Shown here piece by piece: positions 25,798-37,189 of a DNA stretch of 64,000 nt. Source of the stretch: Eriocheir sinensis (taxonomy: Eukaryota > Arthropoda > Malacostraca > Decapoda > Varunidae); the NCBI RefSeq assembly GCF_024679095.1, contig NC_066544.1:7687490-7751489 (forward strand). The letters are read 5' to 3'. The notes below the pieces were generated by a model. It did not search any database. It saw only the letters and a list, made by a program, of their open reading frames with translations, and was not told the DNA's origin. Position 1 is the stretch's first letter; each line of letters starts with the position of its first letter. The position numbers and the translations under genes are program-made.

Positions 25798-26015
25798 TGG
25801 ATGGGATTTCCTCTCTAACCCATACACATCCTTCAATCCGCTAGAATATCCACCCTCTCTGCCTCCCTCCCTTCCTCTCCCTCCCTCCCTCCCTCCCTTC
25901 CTGTTCCCCCTTCCCCCCCTTCAAGTAATTCATGGGGTGGGACAACAATTTCCAGAGCAACAACTGGACAATTTTTCCTTTTCCAAGCAAGCGTGTGACA
26001 CATATTTTCTTGCTA

Positions 26016-26355
26016 CCCACACCACAGCAAAGCAACACCCACGCCACACCCACTCCACACCGACGCCACACAAACACATACAATACACTAAAGCCACATC
26101 TCAACACATTCTTACCCTACAGCCTAGCCACATCCCATATCCACATCATACCTATAGCTTTCTTGCATCCTATCCATACTCTCTATTTCCTCGCTACCCA
26201 CGCCACATCCACGCCACACAAACACATACACAACACTAAGGCCACATATCAACACATTCTTACCCTACAGCCTAACCACATCCCAAATCCACATCCTACC
26301 GATAGCTTTCTTGCATCCTATCCATACTCCATTTGCTTGCTATCTACACCCAACG

Positions 26356-26356
<1 letters not shown>
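26016..26356. repeat. 148 bp tandem repeat, about 2.3 copies
   Basis: CCACACAAACACATACA anchors at 26066 and 26214, with shared CAACACATTCTTACCCTACA and TAGCTTTCTTGCATCCTATC. The second unit runs into (CA)n. Confidence 0.88.
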
Positions 26357-26411
<55 letters not shown>

Positions 26412-26545
26412 TATACCTATTATTTTTTTCATGCATCGCCTACTCACTCCGCCTGGCTACCAACACAACACAAACACCTACACCCCATCAAACCCACATG
26501 ATTTATAAAAGGGACTGTCCTATCTGTAATTCTGCTCCACACCCA

Positions 26546-26613
<68 letters not shown>
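26357..26613. repeat. Two (CA)n microsatellites
   Basis: CA at 26357-26408 and 26549-26613, separated by 140 bp of mixed sequence without a recognisable gene. Confidence 0.95.
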
Positions 26614-26616
<3 letters not shown>

Positions 26617-26729
26617 AGAACGATAGTCACACTGCTCAATTTGTTTGCCATCACTCACTCTCACACACTCTCTCTCTCTCTCTTATCCGGACCCTCTAGA
26701 GACTAACAGAGGAACATTTGTCGTTAGAT

Positions 26730-28340
26730 TGGAGGGAAAGAGGATGAAGGAGAGAAGGAGGGAAGGAGAGAAGGAGGGAAGGAGGGAGGGAGAGGAGGAG
26801 GGAAGGAGGGAGGGGACAAGGAAGAGGGGAGCAGGAGGGGATGAGAATGGGGAAGGGAAGAGGGGAGGCAGGGAGCGAGGAAGAAAAGGGGAGGGAGGGA
26901 GGGGAGGGAGGAGGGGAAGGGAAGAGAAGGGAGGAAGGACGGGAGGGAGGAAAAAAATATTGGAGAGAAGAGGAAGAGCTTATGAATGATGGGATTATGA
27001 TATGGAGAGGAAGGGGAGGGGAAAGATATTGAGACTAAGGAGGAGGAGAGAGGGGAAGGACGGAGGGAGGGAGGAAAAGAGAGTAGGAGAATGAGGAAGG
27101 AGGGAAAGAAGAGAGAGTAGAAGGAGAGAGTAAGGAAGAAAGGGAGGAAGAGGGAAGGAGAGGGAGAAAACAGAGAAGTAGGAAGGAAGAAGAGTGGGTA
27201 ATGAAGGAAGGAGGGAGGAAAGAAGGAAAGGAAGACGGGGGAGAAAGAGTAGAGTGAGAGGGTGGAAGAGGGAGGGAGAGAGAAAAGACATAAAGAGGTA
27301 GGAAATAAGAAGGGTGAGTAAGGAAGGAAGGAGGGAGAGAAGGAAGGAGAGAAGTGAAAGGGAAGGAAGGGTGAAAGGGAGGAAGAGAAATTGAACGAAC
27401 ACTGAAGGGAGGGATGAGTAATGAAATATATATGGAAATGCGGTGAGTTCCAATACTTTTCAGGTGCATTGGTTTCATCTTTGGCTTTTTGTGAAGTCTG
27501 ACAGAGGAGGAAAGATGAAGAGGTGAAGGAGAGAAGAGGAACGGGGCAAAGAAATACGCAAGAGAAGAGAAGGGAGAAAAGAGAAGGGGAAAAGAGAAAT
27601 GAGAAGGGAAAAAGAGAAAAGGAAAAAGAAAAGGAAAAAAGGGATCACATAAACAGGAAAAAGGGAAAAGAAAGGAAAGGAAAAACATACGTAGAAAGAA
27701 AAGATGCGAAGGTAAGAAAGAGAAGAGGAAAGGGAAACAAAAGAATCGAGAGGGAAACAAAGGACTGAAATGAAAAGGGAAAGGAACAAGCAAGCAAGGA
27801 AAAGGACAAAGAAAGAAAATGGAAAGGAAACATAAACGTAGGAGGAAAAGATGGGAAGGCAAAAAAGAGAAGAGGAAAAGGAAACGAAAGAAACTACATG
27901 GGAATGGAAAAAGAAATGAAACTAAAAAAAGAAAGGGAATGTGTGAAGAAAAGGAGATAAAGGAGGAGGAGAAAAGAAGAAAAACAAGGATAAGAAACAG
28001 CAGCAATTGAAGAAAAAGAAAGAAAGAAGGGAAAGGGAGAGAAGAAATAAAACAAAAATAAATAAAAGAGAAAAACAGAAAATTAAAAGTAGGAAGTGCA
28101 AGAGAAAGGGAAAAACAACAACAAGTGAAATAAAGAGGAAAGGGAAACAAAAGATTAAAGAGAAGAATGAAGGAATAGAACAAAAAATTAAGGGTAGGTA
28201 GAGCAACAGAAAAGAAAACAACGAGAAAAGAAAAAAAAGAGGAAAGGGAAAAAAACAGCAGAAAAGAATGATGGTAAAAAAACAGAGAATCAAGAGTAAA
28301 AACAGCAATTGAGAAGTAAAAAGGGAGCAAGATGGATCAT
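26730..28340. repeat. Purine-rich degenerate tandem DNA (GGGA/GGAA, then GAAA)
   Basis: About 1.6 kb with nearly no pyrimidines except scattered T. Recognisable units include GTAGGAAGGAAGAAGAGTGG near 27177 with a variant about 118 bp on, and AGAAAAGATGCGAAGG near 27697 with a variant about 142 bp on. The long Phe/Ser/Leu-rich minus-strand frame (27035-28330) is a repeat translation. Confidence 0.8.
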
Positions 28341-28439
28341 AATTTTTTGGTGTCGCTATAAAAAAAATCTGCTCGCCCCACTATAATCTGGACCCACCCG
28401 CCAGGAGCACCCTCGAGTTAGACTATTAGCGTAACGGTG

Positions 28440-29020
28440 AGAAGAAGAAAAAGAAGAAGAAGAAGAAGAAAAAGACGTAGAATCAGTGCAGTCTAGACGA
28501 AGCAAATAAAGGCTAACGAAGACAGGGAAAAGGAGAGGATGGAGGAAGACAAGGACGGAAAGAAGGAGGAAAAGGAGAAAAAAAGACGAAAAAGACAAGA
28601 AGAAAACGGATCGCGGTCGAGTAACGGAAGGAAAGAAGGAGAAATACTGGTCGAAGGAAGAGGGGGAGAAGGAAGAGCAGAAGAAGGAAGGGTCGATGAA
28701 GGAGGAAGAGGAGTAAGAGTAGGATGAAGAAAAGAAGGAGGAAGAAGAGTAAGAGAAGGATGAAGGGAAGACGGAAGAGGAGGAGGCGGCGAAGAAGAAC
28801 GATGATGGGTAGGAAGAGGAGGAGGAGGAAGAGACCTAAGAATAGAAGGAAGAGGAGAAAGGTGATGGCTAAGAAAAGGAAGAGGAAGAGAAGAAGGAAC
28901 CGAAGATGAAGGATGATGGCAAGAAGAGGGTCAGGAGGGAGAGAGAGAGGGGGGAGGGAGAGAGAGGGAAGGGGTCAGGAGGAAAGGATGAAGGAAGAGA
29001 GAGAGGGAAGGGGGGAGACT
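28440..29020. repeat. Purine-rich GAAGAA/GGAGAG tract
   Basis: Low complexity, no gene. A mixed, GC-richer 140 bp patch follows at 29035-29175. Confidence 0.75.
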
Positions 29021-29179
29021 GAGGGATGCCTGCTATTGGTAAACAAACTTCGCCGCGGCCAATCAGCAGACAGTTTCATTTCCTCGGCAAGACGGTCGCG
29101 GGAAAGTTGGAATCAGCCGCGGTATGGCAATTAACTCACCTGCTATCTGTGGCTCGGCGGGCAGGTGTTCTCAGGTGAA

Positions 29180-29460
29180 GGGAGGGAGAGAAGGGAAGAA
29201 GACTGGATGATAGAAAGAGAGATGGAAGGATGGATAAGCAGGGGAAGTGAAGAAGATGAGGGATGGAAACTGTAAGCAAGAGAGGGAGGGAGCGAAGAAG
29301 AATGGGAGATAGAAAGGTAAGAGGAAGGAATAAGGATTGATGGATGAGCGGAGGAAGTGAAGAGGATGAGAGATGGAAATTGTAAGAGAGGGAAGGATGG
29401 AAGGATGGAAGGAAGAGGAGAGAAACTGATAGTGAGAGAGGGAGGGAGGGAAGGGAGGAA
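29180..29460. repeat. 110 bp tandem duplication, purine-rich
   Basis: TGGATAAGCAGGGGAAGTGA at 29231 and TGGATGAGCGGAGGAAGTGA at 29341, each followed by GATGAGRGATGGAAAYTGTA. Confidence 0.8.
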
Positions 29461-31370
29461 TGAGGGAAGAAAGAAAAAAGAAAGGAAGGGAAAATGAAAG
29501 AAAGGAAAAGAGAGGAAGGAAGAAAGGAAAGAAGGAAAAAAGGAAAGAGAAAATCTATTACCTCAAAGAAAAAAAAGTCCATCAAACTAACAAATGGAAG
29601 AATAAGAAGAAAAGTAAAGCAGTAGGAGAGGCAAAAACAGAAAAAAAGTAATTAAGAAAAGGGAAACAAAGAGGATAGAAGAAAAAAAAACGAAATCTAG
29701 AGAAATGAAGAGAAGTCGAGGAGTTGCACTGATGATTAGGAAATGCACGGTTGACAAGACAATAGATCTATGCAGAGGAGAGAGAGAAAGGAGGGAGGAG
29801 AGAGGAGGGGGAGGGAGAGAAAGGAGAGAAAGGAAGTACAGGAAGAGAGAAGTTAAGGAGTTTGAGGTAGTTGAGAGGAGCTGAGTGGTAGGGACAATGG
29901 ACAAATGGGAGGAAGAGAGGAAGAGGGGAGGAGAGGAAAGGGGGAAGAGAGGGGGAAAGGGGGAAATGAATAGGGAGATGAATAGCGGGGAAAATAGGGG
30001 CAGGTAAGAGGAAACAGGTGAAGATAAGGATAAGGGGGAAGGTAAAGATAAAGTAGGGAGCGTACAGTATAGATGCGCGTAGCCTCAGTGCTCATATCCG
30101 TCACATAATATAGAAAAGAGACTAGCGAAGAAAAAAGAGCGATAAGAATGGGTAGTAGATGTTCAAAAGAAAGAAGGGAATGAGAAAAGGAGAGATGAAG
30201 ACAAGAAAATAAGAAAGAGAAACAGGAAAATGGAACTAAGAAACAAGAGTACGTGAGTGAAAAAGAAGAGGGGAAAGGGAAAAAGGGAAAAGAAGGAATA
30301 TATTGAAAAAAGGGAAACAAGAAATAGGAGAACATAAGCCAAATGGACGAAGGAAAATGGCTAAATTGCGAGGAACAAAAAAGGAAGAAGCAGAAAAAAC
30401 GGAGAATGGGGAAGGACAAAGGCAAAGAAACCGAAGAAAGAAAGATCTAACAAACAGGAGTAAAGGAGAGAAATGTGAAGGCAAATTAAATAACAAAGAA
30501 CATTAGGGAGAAAACAGAAAAAAGAGAACATAGAAACGAGGGAATCGAAAACAAAAAACAAAAACAAAACACATGGAAAATTAGAGACACGGAAAGGTGG
30601 AGAAAAAATACTGACCAGAAACAAGACAGAAAGAAAACACAAAAACTTGGAGCAATAGAGGAAAAGATTCGAGGAAGGAAATTGAGGGAAGGAATAGGCC
30701 AGAAAAACGGAGAAACGAGGGAATTGCTTGACGAAAGAGAAGTATGAAGAATGGATGGGAAGGCGTGGAAGGGAAGCAGGGAGGAAAGATAAAAGGAGAA
30801 AACGATGATAAGAAGGTAAGAAAGAAGAAAAAAGGACGAAAAGAAAGGGAACGAAGTTAAATGAAAATAATGACGAAAAAACAGAAAGTAAAGGTCAGAG
30901 GAAAATCGGATAAGAAAAGAAAATACCCACTGAATGAAGGATATTAATAGGGGAGAAAATGATACTGACAAAATTATCTTATATAGAAAATTATAGACAA
31001 AGGAATAGAAAAAGACGAAAGAAGAAATAGATTGGAGGGAAAAAAAGGCGAAAATGGAGAGAAAAAGAAAATTAGAAAAAAAATTATTAGAAGACGAAAA
31101 ATCAATACTAAACGTGAAAAAAACAATAAAACTGGCAATAGACGAAAAAGGAATAAACGAGAAAGAAAGAAGAAGAATAAAAAAAATATCAAAGAACACT
31201 GAAGGAATTAATTGCATGAAAAAAAATGTAAACTAATCACCAGACGAAGAGGAGAAAAAGAAAAAGAAGACAAGACAAGAGAAGAGAAGACAAAGAAGGA
31301 GAGTTAAACGAAAAGAAGACACATTGCACATAGAAGAAAAAAGATGAGAGAAAGAGAGATAGAGAACATA
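29460..31370. repeat. 1.9 kb A-rich purine domain
   Basis: AAGAAAA/GGAAA-rich sequence with no clear single unit. Minus-strand Phe/Leu/Ser-rich frames and plus-strand Lys/Glu/Arg-rich frames are compositional. No start context, splice signal or conserved domain is visible. Confidence 0.7.
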
Positions 31371-31379
31371 AGAACGAAA

Positions 31380-32215
31380 GGAGGGAAAGGAAGAAAAACT
31401 GAAGAAAGGAAGTAAGAAGAAAAGTAATTGTTCGAAGAAGGAAAAAAAAGAAAAAAATACGCTAGAAAAGAATTACGAGAAGGAAAAAAATAAGAAAGAA
31501 AATAAGAAAGAAAGGAACTGCACGAAGAAGAAAGTGAAGAAAGAATATCAAGGAAAAGTATTGCACGAAGAAGAAAAGATGTGAAGAAAGAATACGAGAG
31601 GGAAAAGTATATTGCACAAAGAAAGAAAAAGATGAGGAAAAAGGAAATCAGAGAAACGAATTACGAGAAGAAAAAAAATGAACAAAGAAAATACGAGAGA
31701 AAATGATTAAAGGAAGAAGGGAAAAAATGAGAAAAAGAAATACGAGGAAAAGGAATTAGAGGAAGAAGGAAAAAAAATGAGAAAAAGAAATACGAGAGAA
31801 AAGTATTAGAGGAAGAAGGAAAAAAATAGAAAAAGAAAATACTCGAGAAAATATTTACAGGGGAATAAACTAAAAGAAAGAAGATAACAAAGAAAAGCAT
31901 TACACGAAGAAAGAATAAAGTGGGAGAAAGAAAACAGAAGAGAAAAAAGGAGAATAAACAAGAAAATCATAACAGTGAAGAAAAAAAAAAGAAAACAAGA
32001 CAGAAAAACATAACACGAAGAAGGAATGAAGTAAAAGAAGGACAAAAAAACAAGAGGAAAAAGCGTAACACGAATAAGAAATAAAGTAAAACAAAGAAAA
32101 ATAAGAAAACCATTACAGGAAAGGAAAAAGCGAAAGAAAGAAAACAGAGGAAAAAAAACTATTACACGAAGAGGAAATAGACAAGAGGAAAAGAAGAGGA
32201 AAAAGCGTAAGACGA
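31380..32215. repeat. Degenerate satellite with about 50-55 bp units
   Basis: Early units carry GAAATACGAG at about 31690, 31738 and 31788 (48-50 bp). Later units carry ACACGAAGAAGGAATGAAGT-like sequence near 31895, 32010, 32064 and 32161. Confidence 0.75.
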
Positions 32216-32289
32216 AGGCGGGATAAGCTGGGGCAGAGAAAATAAGACGAGGATCAACAGAGGAAGGAAGGAGCGGAGGAAAACAAGAC

Positions 32290-32425
32290 GCGGAGCACAA
32301 ACAAGTAGTCAATGGCGCCCCGCGGGACATAAATCTGAGTGGACACCAACCCTCGCCGCGCGTCTGGATGTCCCCACTTCGAACCCACGCCGATTCTTGC
32401 CGGTCATCTGAACCCCCACTCACGC
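32290..32425. other. GC-rich mixed segment with a B-box-like motif (minus strand)
   Basis: On the minus strand GGCGTGGGTTCGAAGTGGGG resembles a tRNA B box (GGTTCGANNCC) and ends near CCCGCGGGGCGCCATTGACT. A matching A box is not evident, so a SINE remnant is possible but unproven. Confidence 0.3.
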
Positions 32426-32580
32426 TGACAACTTCCCTTTACTTAAACTTAAATATTTCTTACGGACAGACTTAGATGAACTCGTGGTTAAAGCTGCTGA
32501 AGAAGTGCGCAGAGAAATATCGTCAGAGAAAGCGAATTAGCTGCTGCCCTAAATATCAGAAAAAAAGACATCACTATATA

Positions 32581-32829
32581 TCGTCACCTTCGTAAACAAA
32601 CCGCCTTAGTCACTATTTTCTACCTTACTGGAAGTCAGAAAAGAACTGCCATCATCTCATTTGGCTTAAGATTTAGGCAGAAATGAAAAGGTCACTTCTA
32701 GAACACTCAAACCCTGAATGACGAAGGCAACTCTACAAAAAGGGGCGTCACATGTTGAAAAATTGATGTAGACAAAAACCTGGAAATCGCTGAAAAATGA
32801 CTTAGGCGATTATTTTATGAAGGTGACGA
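32581..32829. mobile_element. 249 bp TIR MITE with TA-type target duplication
   Basis: The left end TCGTCACCTTCGTAAACAAA and the reverse complement of the right end TCGTCACCTTCATAAAATAA agree over about 38 bp with roughly 80% identity, extending through CGCCTWAGTCA. Both ends are flanked by TATA (32577-32580 and 32830-32833), consistent with TA insertion as in Tc1/mariner-like elements. It is too small to encode a transposase and no open frame is present. The superfamily assignment is inference from the TA flank. Confidence 0.75.
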
Positions 32830-32940
32830 TATAAGTTTAGTTTTTCTTTCAATTTCTCTAAGCGATTCTACACTGAAAGGTGAACAGACCACAGAGAGGA
32901 GTAAAACCACATCCTAAATATGAAGCTGTTCTGGAGACTG

Positions 32941-33290
32941 CTGGGCATCCGGGGAGGCGGTGGCTGAGCGGTCTGAGTGCGGGCGCAGTGTCCTGGAGAC
33001 CCGAGTCCCGCCCGCCGCTACAACCTGACAATTTCCAAGTCATTGCCGGGTGGCCGAAGACTACCCACATGCTGTCCTGGTGAACGCCTATCAACCCGGA
33101 CTCTAGCGAAACTCTCTCAAGAGGATCAAGTAGAGGTCTGGGGGGCAGCATGAGCCAAGCAAGAATGGCGCCACTACAAAACGCTAAGTCTTGCCCGCGC
33201 AACTAACGGGCTGGGGCCGACCAATAAGCCCCATCACCCATCAAGAAAGCCTACCGGCGCTATAGGCCAGACGTAAAAATAAAATACGGA
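32941..33290 (+). mobile_element. tRNA-derived SINE
   Basis: The 5' part GGCGGTGGCTGAGCGGTCTG contains a near-consensus Pol III A box (TGGCTGAGCGG). About 45 bp on, ACCCGAGTCCC sits where the B box should be, with changes from GGTTCGAGTCC. The head resembles tRNA-Leu/Ser. The body (GTGGCCGAAGACTACCCACA, GACTCTAGCGAAACTCTCTC, AACTAACGGGCTGGGGCCGA) matches my memory of a decapod SINE. It ends in an A-rich tail near 33276 (GTAAAAATAAAATA). SINEs depend on a LINE for mobility, and several LINE families are in this window. Confidence 0.75.
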
Positions 33291-33361
33291 TGAAGGAGTA
33301 AAAGGTCTCGTCAACTTTTGCACTAGATTGTTGGACGGGTCTGATGTACGACTACCAAATT

Positions 33362-33557
33362 GTCGAGTCCGTTTTGGCGTTGGCTCCCGCGGGTCCATTT
33401 CCCCCCTCTGCTTCGCCAAACAGTCCCAACACCTATTTTTTCTTCTCATATGTTACCTATAACTTACATATGAGAGGAAGGGATAGGTGTTGGGACTGTG
33501 TGGCAGAGCAGAGGGGAGGAAAGGACCCGCGGGAGCCAACGCCCAAACGGACTCGAC
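33362..33557. repeat. 196 bp near-perfect palindrome (hairpin)
   Basis: The left arm 33362-33454 starts GTCGAGTCCGTTTTGGCGTT and the right arm ends AACGCCCAAACGGACTCGAC. The arms pair over about 93 bp with around ten mismatches or small indels, leaving a loop of under 12 nt around CCTATAACT. It could be a foldback MITE or the source of a long hairpin transcript. It lies between a SINE and a MITE. Confidence 0.9.
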
Positions 33558-33680
33558 AGGAGGGGAAGGCATTCAGTTAGAGGTTCATCTGCTGATTCCA
33601 CCTGTGCTTCCATCCACCACGTCCAACTACTCCTATACCTGTTGACTTTCACCTACTATAGTCGGTGGCACGAGGGCGGC

Positions 33681-33893
33681 GGGAATAATCCAACGTTGCC
33701 AGATTGTCGTACTCAGCCTCCGATGTTTGCCGATATCCGACCCAAAAACTGCCTCCTCGACCCCAATAACTGCCTTCATATATAGTTATCGTTAAAATGG
33801 TTAATTATTGATGTTTTTTGGCAATAGCTGTGGCTCAGAAACCGGTAAATACGAGGCTCTGAGTACGATAATCTGGCAACGGTGGAATAACCC
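33681..33893. mobile_element. 213 bp TIR MITE
   Basis: Left end GGGAATAATCCAACGTTGCC and reverse-complemented right end GGGTTATTCCACCGTTGCC, followed on both sides by AGATTRTCGTACTCAG and a shared CCTC stretch, give imperfect TIRs of about 50 bp. The 110 bp centre includes TGTTTTTTGGCAATAGCTGT and no open frame. The target duplication is not clear. I recall this TIR as common in decapod sequence. Confidence 0.7.
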
Positions 33894-34204
33894 TTTAGGG
33901 ATGGACTCGTGGACTTGGTGTGAGGGTCTCTGCGCCGCTCTTTGGCCCGTTATTTACTAGATATAATTTCATGCACGTTAGAACAAGTTAAGAATTGACA
34001 AATGAACGCGACGTACCATCACCCAAGCAATGATGCCAAGTTCGCGAGTCCCTCTCAAGAATTAGCCCCGACAGCCTCCATGGAACCGACTATTGTATAC
34101 CTTTGCTTTCACTTTGCTTTGCTCCACTTTTTAGGAGAAGTGAGAAGCAGGCTTTTTTTTTTTACATTTGTTACCTTTTTTTTATGTCCTTGAACTGACT
34201 GCTG

Positions 34205-34695
34205 TAAAAAAAAAAAAAAATCCACTCCTCCACCTGTTGATTCCTCCACCCACTCCTACTCCTGTTCATTCTTTCCCCTACACTTACGCCTGTTGATTCT
34301 TGCGTCCCCTCCTCCACCTGTTGATTTCTCCACCCATTCTTACACCTGTTGCTTCCTCTACCTATTCTTCCACTTGCTGATTCTCGTCTCCACTCTTACA
34401 CCTCCTGACTCTTCCACCTACTCCTACAACTGATGATTCCTCCACCATTCCTACACCTGGTATTTTTGTCGCCATTGTTACACCTGTTAATATTTCCACC
34501 CACGTCTACACCTGTACTTTTCCCCCATCCTCTCCACTTGTCGCTGCTCCTTTCACCCACTCCTACACCTGCAATCACCACCCACCCACGCCTACGCCTG
34601 CACCTCTCCCCTCCTCTTCACCTGTCGCTGCTCCTTACACTCACACCCACACCTGTAATCACCACCCACCCACGCCTACACCCGCACCTCCCCCT
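34205..34695. repeat. About 30 bp minisatellite rich in CACCTG
   Basis: Roughly 16 degenerate units of the form CACCTGTTGATTCCTCCACC with CACTCCTA. About nine keep an exact CACCTG E-box. The 34700-34980 stretch after it is AT-rich with no gene seen. Confidence 0.85.
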
Positions 34696-35162
34696 CAAAT
34701 AAATAAATGAATAGCAAACAAATAAGATGACTGTAATAAAGGCACATATAAATAACTAACAGACATATGCGTAAATATTAACAATTATCATACGTAACAA
34801 AATAAACAGAGTAATAGTTAAATTTATCATCTGATGCACAAGATACGAATATGCAGATAAGTAACAAATAAAGGATAACAGAGTAAAAAAGAAACAAATA
34901 TAACCGTAATAGAAGATCAAACACACAAAAAAGGGAGAATTATAAATGATAGAAGAAGTATAAGCAACGAACAAAGAGGATCATTTTAATTTATCAACTT
35001 TACCACAAAATCCGCGTAAAATAGTCGTGAACTCTTTGATCCGAAAAATTGGTGAGTTTGTGACGGATGAATTAAACAACAACTCTGTAAGCAAAGTTTC
35101 AGCCTTAATTAGTGTAAAATACATGAAATAGCGACGCCGGTCCTGTTTATTTCGTCTATTAT

Positions 35163-35302
<140 letters not shown>

Positions 35303-35473
35303 ATTAGTGTACTGAGCCACATCAAATATTTTCACGAGTATTATTTCATTTTAAGAGTGAATATTAACCATTTTTATTAACCGCATTCATTAATAAAAAG
35401 ATTCATCGTTACAGTTTGCTGCATTGTGTTACGTTATTTTATACTCAGTGGCGGTGGTATTGTTATTTTGTGG

Positions 35474-35474
<1 letters not shown>

Positions 35475-35551
<77 letters not shown>
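35475..35551. repeat. Compound (GT)n(CT)n microsatellite
   Basis: About 30 bp of GT, then AGAT, then about 42 bp of CT. Confidence 0.95.
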
Positions 35552-35553
<2 letters not shown>

Positions 35554-35667
35554 CATGCTATGTCTTTTTTTTCCTCTTCTTCCTATTTCCTTCTCTTCCT
35601 CTTTACTCCCCTTTCCTTTCTCCCCCCATACGCAATTAGTGCCTTTTTTGTATGGCCTGTAGGAAGG

Positions 35668-35669
<2 letters not shown>

Positions 35670-35742
<73 letters not shown>
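35670..35742. repeat. (CA)n microsatellite, about 72 bp
   Basis: Pure CA run. Confidence 0.97.
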
Positions 35743-35743
<1 letters not shown>

Positions 35744-35949
35744 ACACAAACACACTCGACGGCGTGGAGAACTATCAAACACTCCGAAATGAGAAAAAAA
35801 AAACACCAGAAAGAAAAAAAAACGTGTTCAGGGATCACAATCTGTCGTGTCGAGTTGCTGTTGCTCTCTATTTTTGTGTGGTGGTGGTGGTGGAGGTGAT
35901 CGGAGAGGGTGTTAGACTAAGATCTGTTTGTGTTTGTGTTTTTTTCGTG

Positions 35950-36215
35950 GAAGGGTGAGGGAGAGGAAAGTGGAGGAAGGGAAGAGGTTTTAGGAAAAGA
36001 TGGAAGAAGAGGGAGGGGAGAGGAAAGTGGAGAAAGGAGGATGAAGGGGGGGAGAGAGACAGGAGATGGAGGGGGAGGGAAAATGTTCTGAAGGAAAAGG
36101 GTACATTGAAAGGGAGGTGGAGAGAAGGGAAAGATACTTGAAAGGGAGAGACTGTAGGGAGAGGGAGGTGGAGGGGAGGGGGAGAGGAACTAAAGGGAGC
36201 GTGTAAAGGGAGGCT
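35950..36215. repeat. Purine-rich GGGA tract
   Basis: Degenerate GGAGAGG/GAAAGTGGA units, with (AGT)n at 36250-36300 just after. No gene seen. Confidence 0.75.
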
Positions 36216-36268
36216 GTGTCTGTGTGTGTGTGAGTGTGAGTGTGAGTGAGTAGTAGTAGTGGTATTGT

Positions 36269-36300
<32 letters not shown>

Positions 36301-36484
36301 ATTGCAGTAGTAACAGTAGCGGCAGTAGTAGCAGTAAACCTATGCCATGTAGCCGGGCAAACACCAGCAGAGCGAGGGAGCGTCGTCCTCTAACACATAC
36401 CAAAAAAAATATCCATGTGACGGGCGCGAAGGAGGCGATGACGAGGGGGACAAAGCCGAAGAATGAAAACGTTTGAAGACGAAG

Positions 36485-37085
36485 AGGGAGGTGAAAACTG
36501 GCAAGGACTCGAAGTGGATTAAGAAGTACCGTAGAGGTGGATGAAAAGGAGGGTGAAAACTGGCAAGGACTGGAAGTGGATTAAGAGGAACCGTAGAGGT
36601 GGATGAAGAGGGGGGTGAAAACTGGCAAGGACCGAAGTGGACTGAGAAGCACCGTTGAAGTGGATGAAGAAAAAAGTGGAATAAGGCAATTAAGAACTGG
36701 ATGAAGACGAAGTAGAGGTGGATGAAGAAAAATAAGTGGACTAATACAAATGAGACTGAAGAAAGGCGAACTAAAGGTGGATGAAGAAGAAAAAAAAGTG
36801 GACGAAGGCGAAGCAGAAGTGGATGAGGAAAAAGCGGAATAAGGCAATTAAAGACTGGATGAAGACGAAATAGAGGTGGATGAAGAAAAAGAAGTGGACT
36901 AATACAAATGAGACTGAAGAAAGGCGAACTAGAGGTGGATGAAGAGGAAAAAAAGTGGACGAAGGCGAAGCAGAAGTGGATGAAGGAGAAAAGTGAACTA
37001 AGGCAAATGGAGACCGGATGATGACGAACAAGAGATGAATGAAGAAGATAAGGTGGAATAGAGGTGAATGAAGAAAACAAGTGGA
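36485..37085. repeat. Composite satellite: about 60 bp then about 158 bp units
   Basis: GTGAAAACTGGCAAGGA recurs near 36491, 36556 and 36613. Further on, GGACTAATACAAATGAGACT occurs at 36738 and 36896 (158 bp) with GTGGACGAAGGCGAAGCAGA also repeated. All units share GAGGTGGATGAAGA, so one ancestor is likely. Confidence 0.87.
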
Positions 37086-37189
37086 CGAAAGCAAATAAGA
37101 GGGTGCAACACGAGACGACGGCGAAGCAGAAGTGGCTGACGGCGAGACTCACGCATCGAAATTGCCTTCCACCGCTTTCCTCAGCCTCG

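Noticed and set aside
27035..28330. 431-codon minus-strand frame rich in Phe, Leu, Ser and Pro
   Set aside because: Pyrimidine-only codons across purine-rich DNA avoid stops by composition; no recognisable domain or hydrophobic pattern beyond this.
34981..35150. Minus-strand frame MYFTLIKAETLLTELLFN as a possible exon
   Set aside because: About 47 codons after GA-repeat translation, with no splice acceptor, domain or composition shift that I could support.
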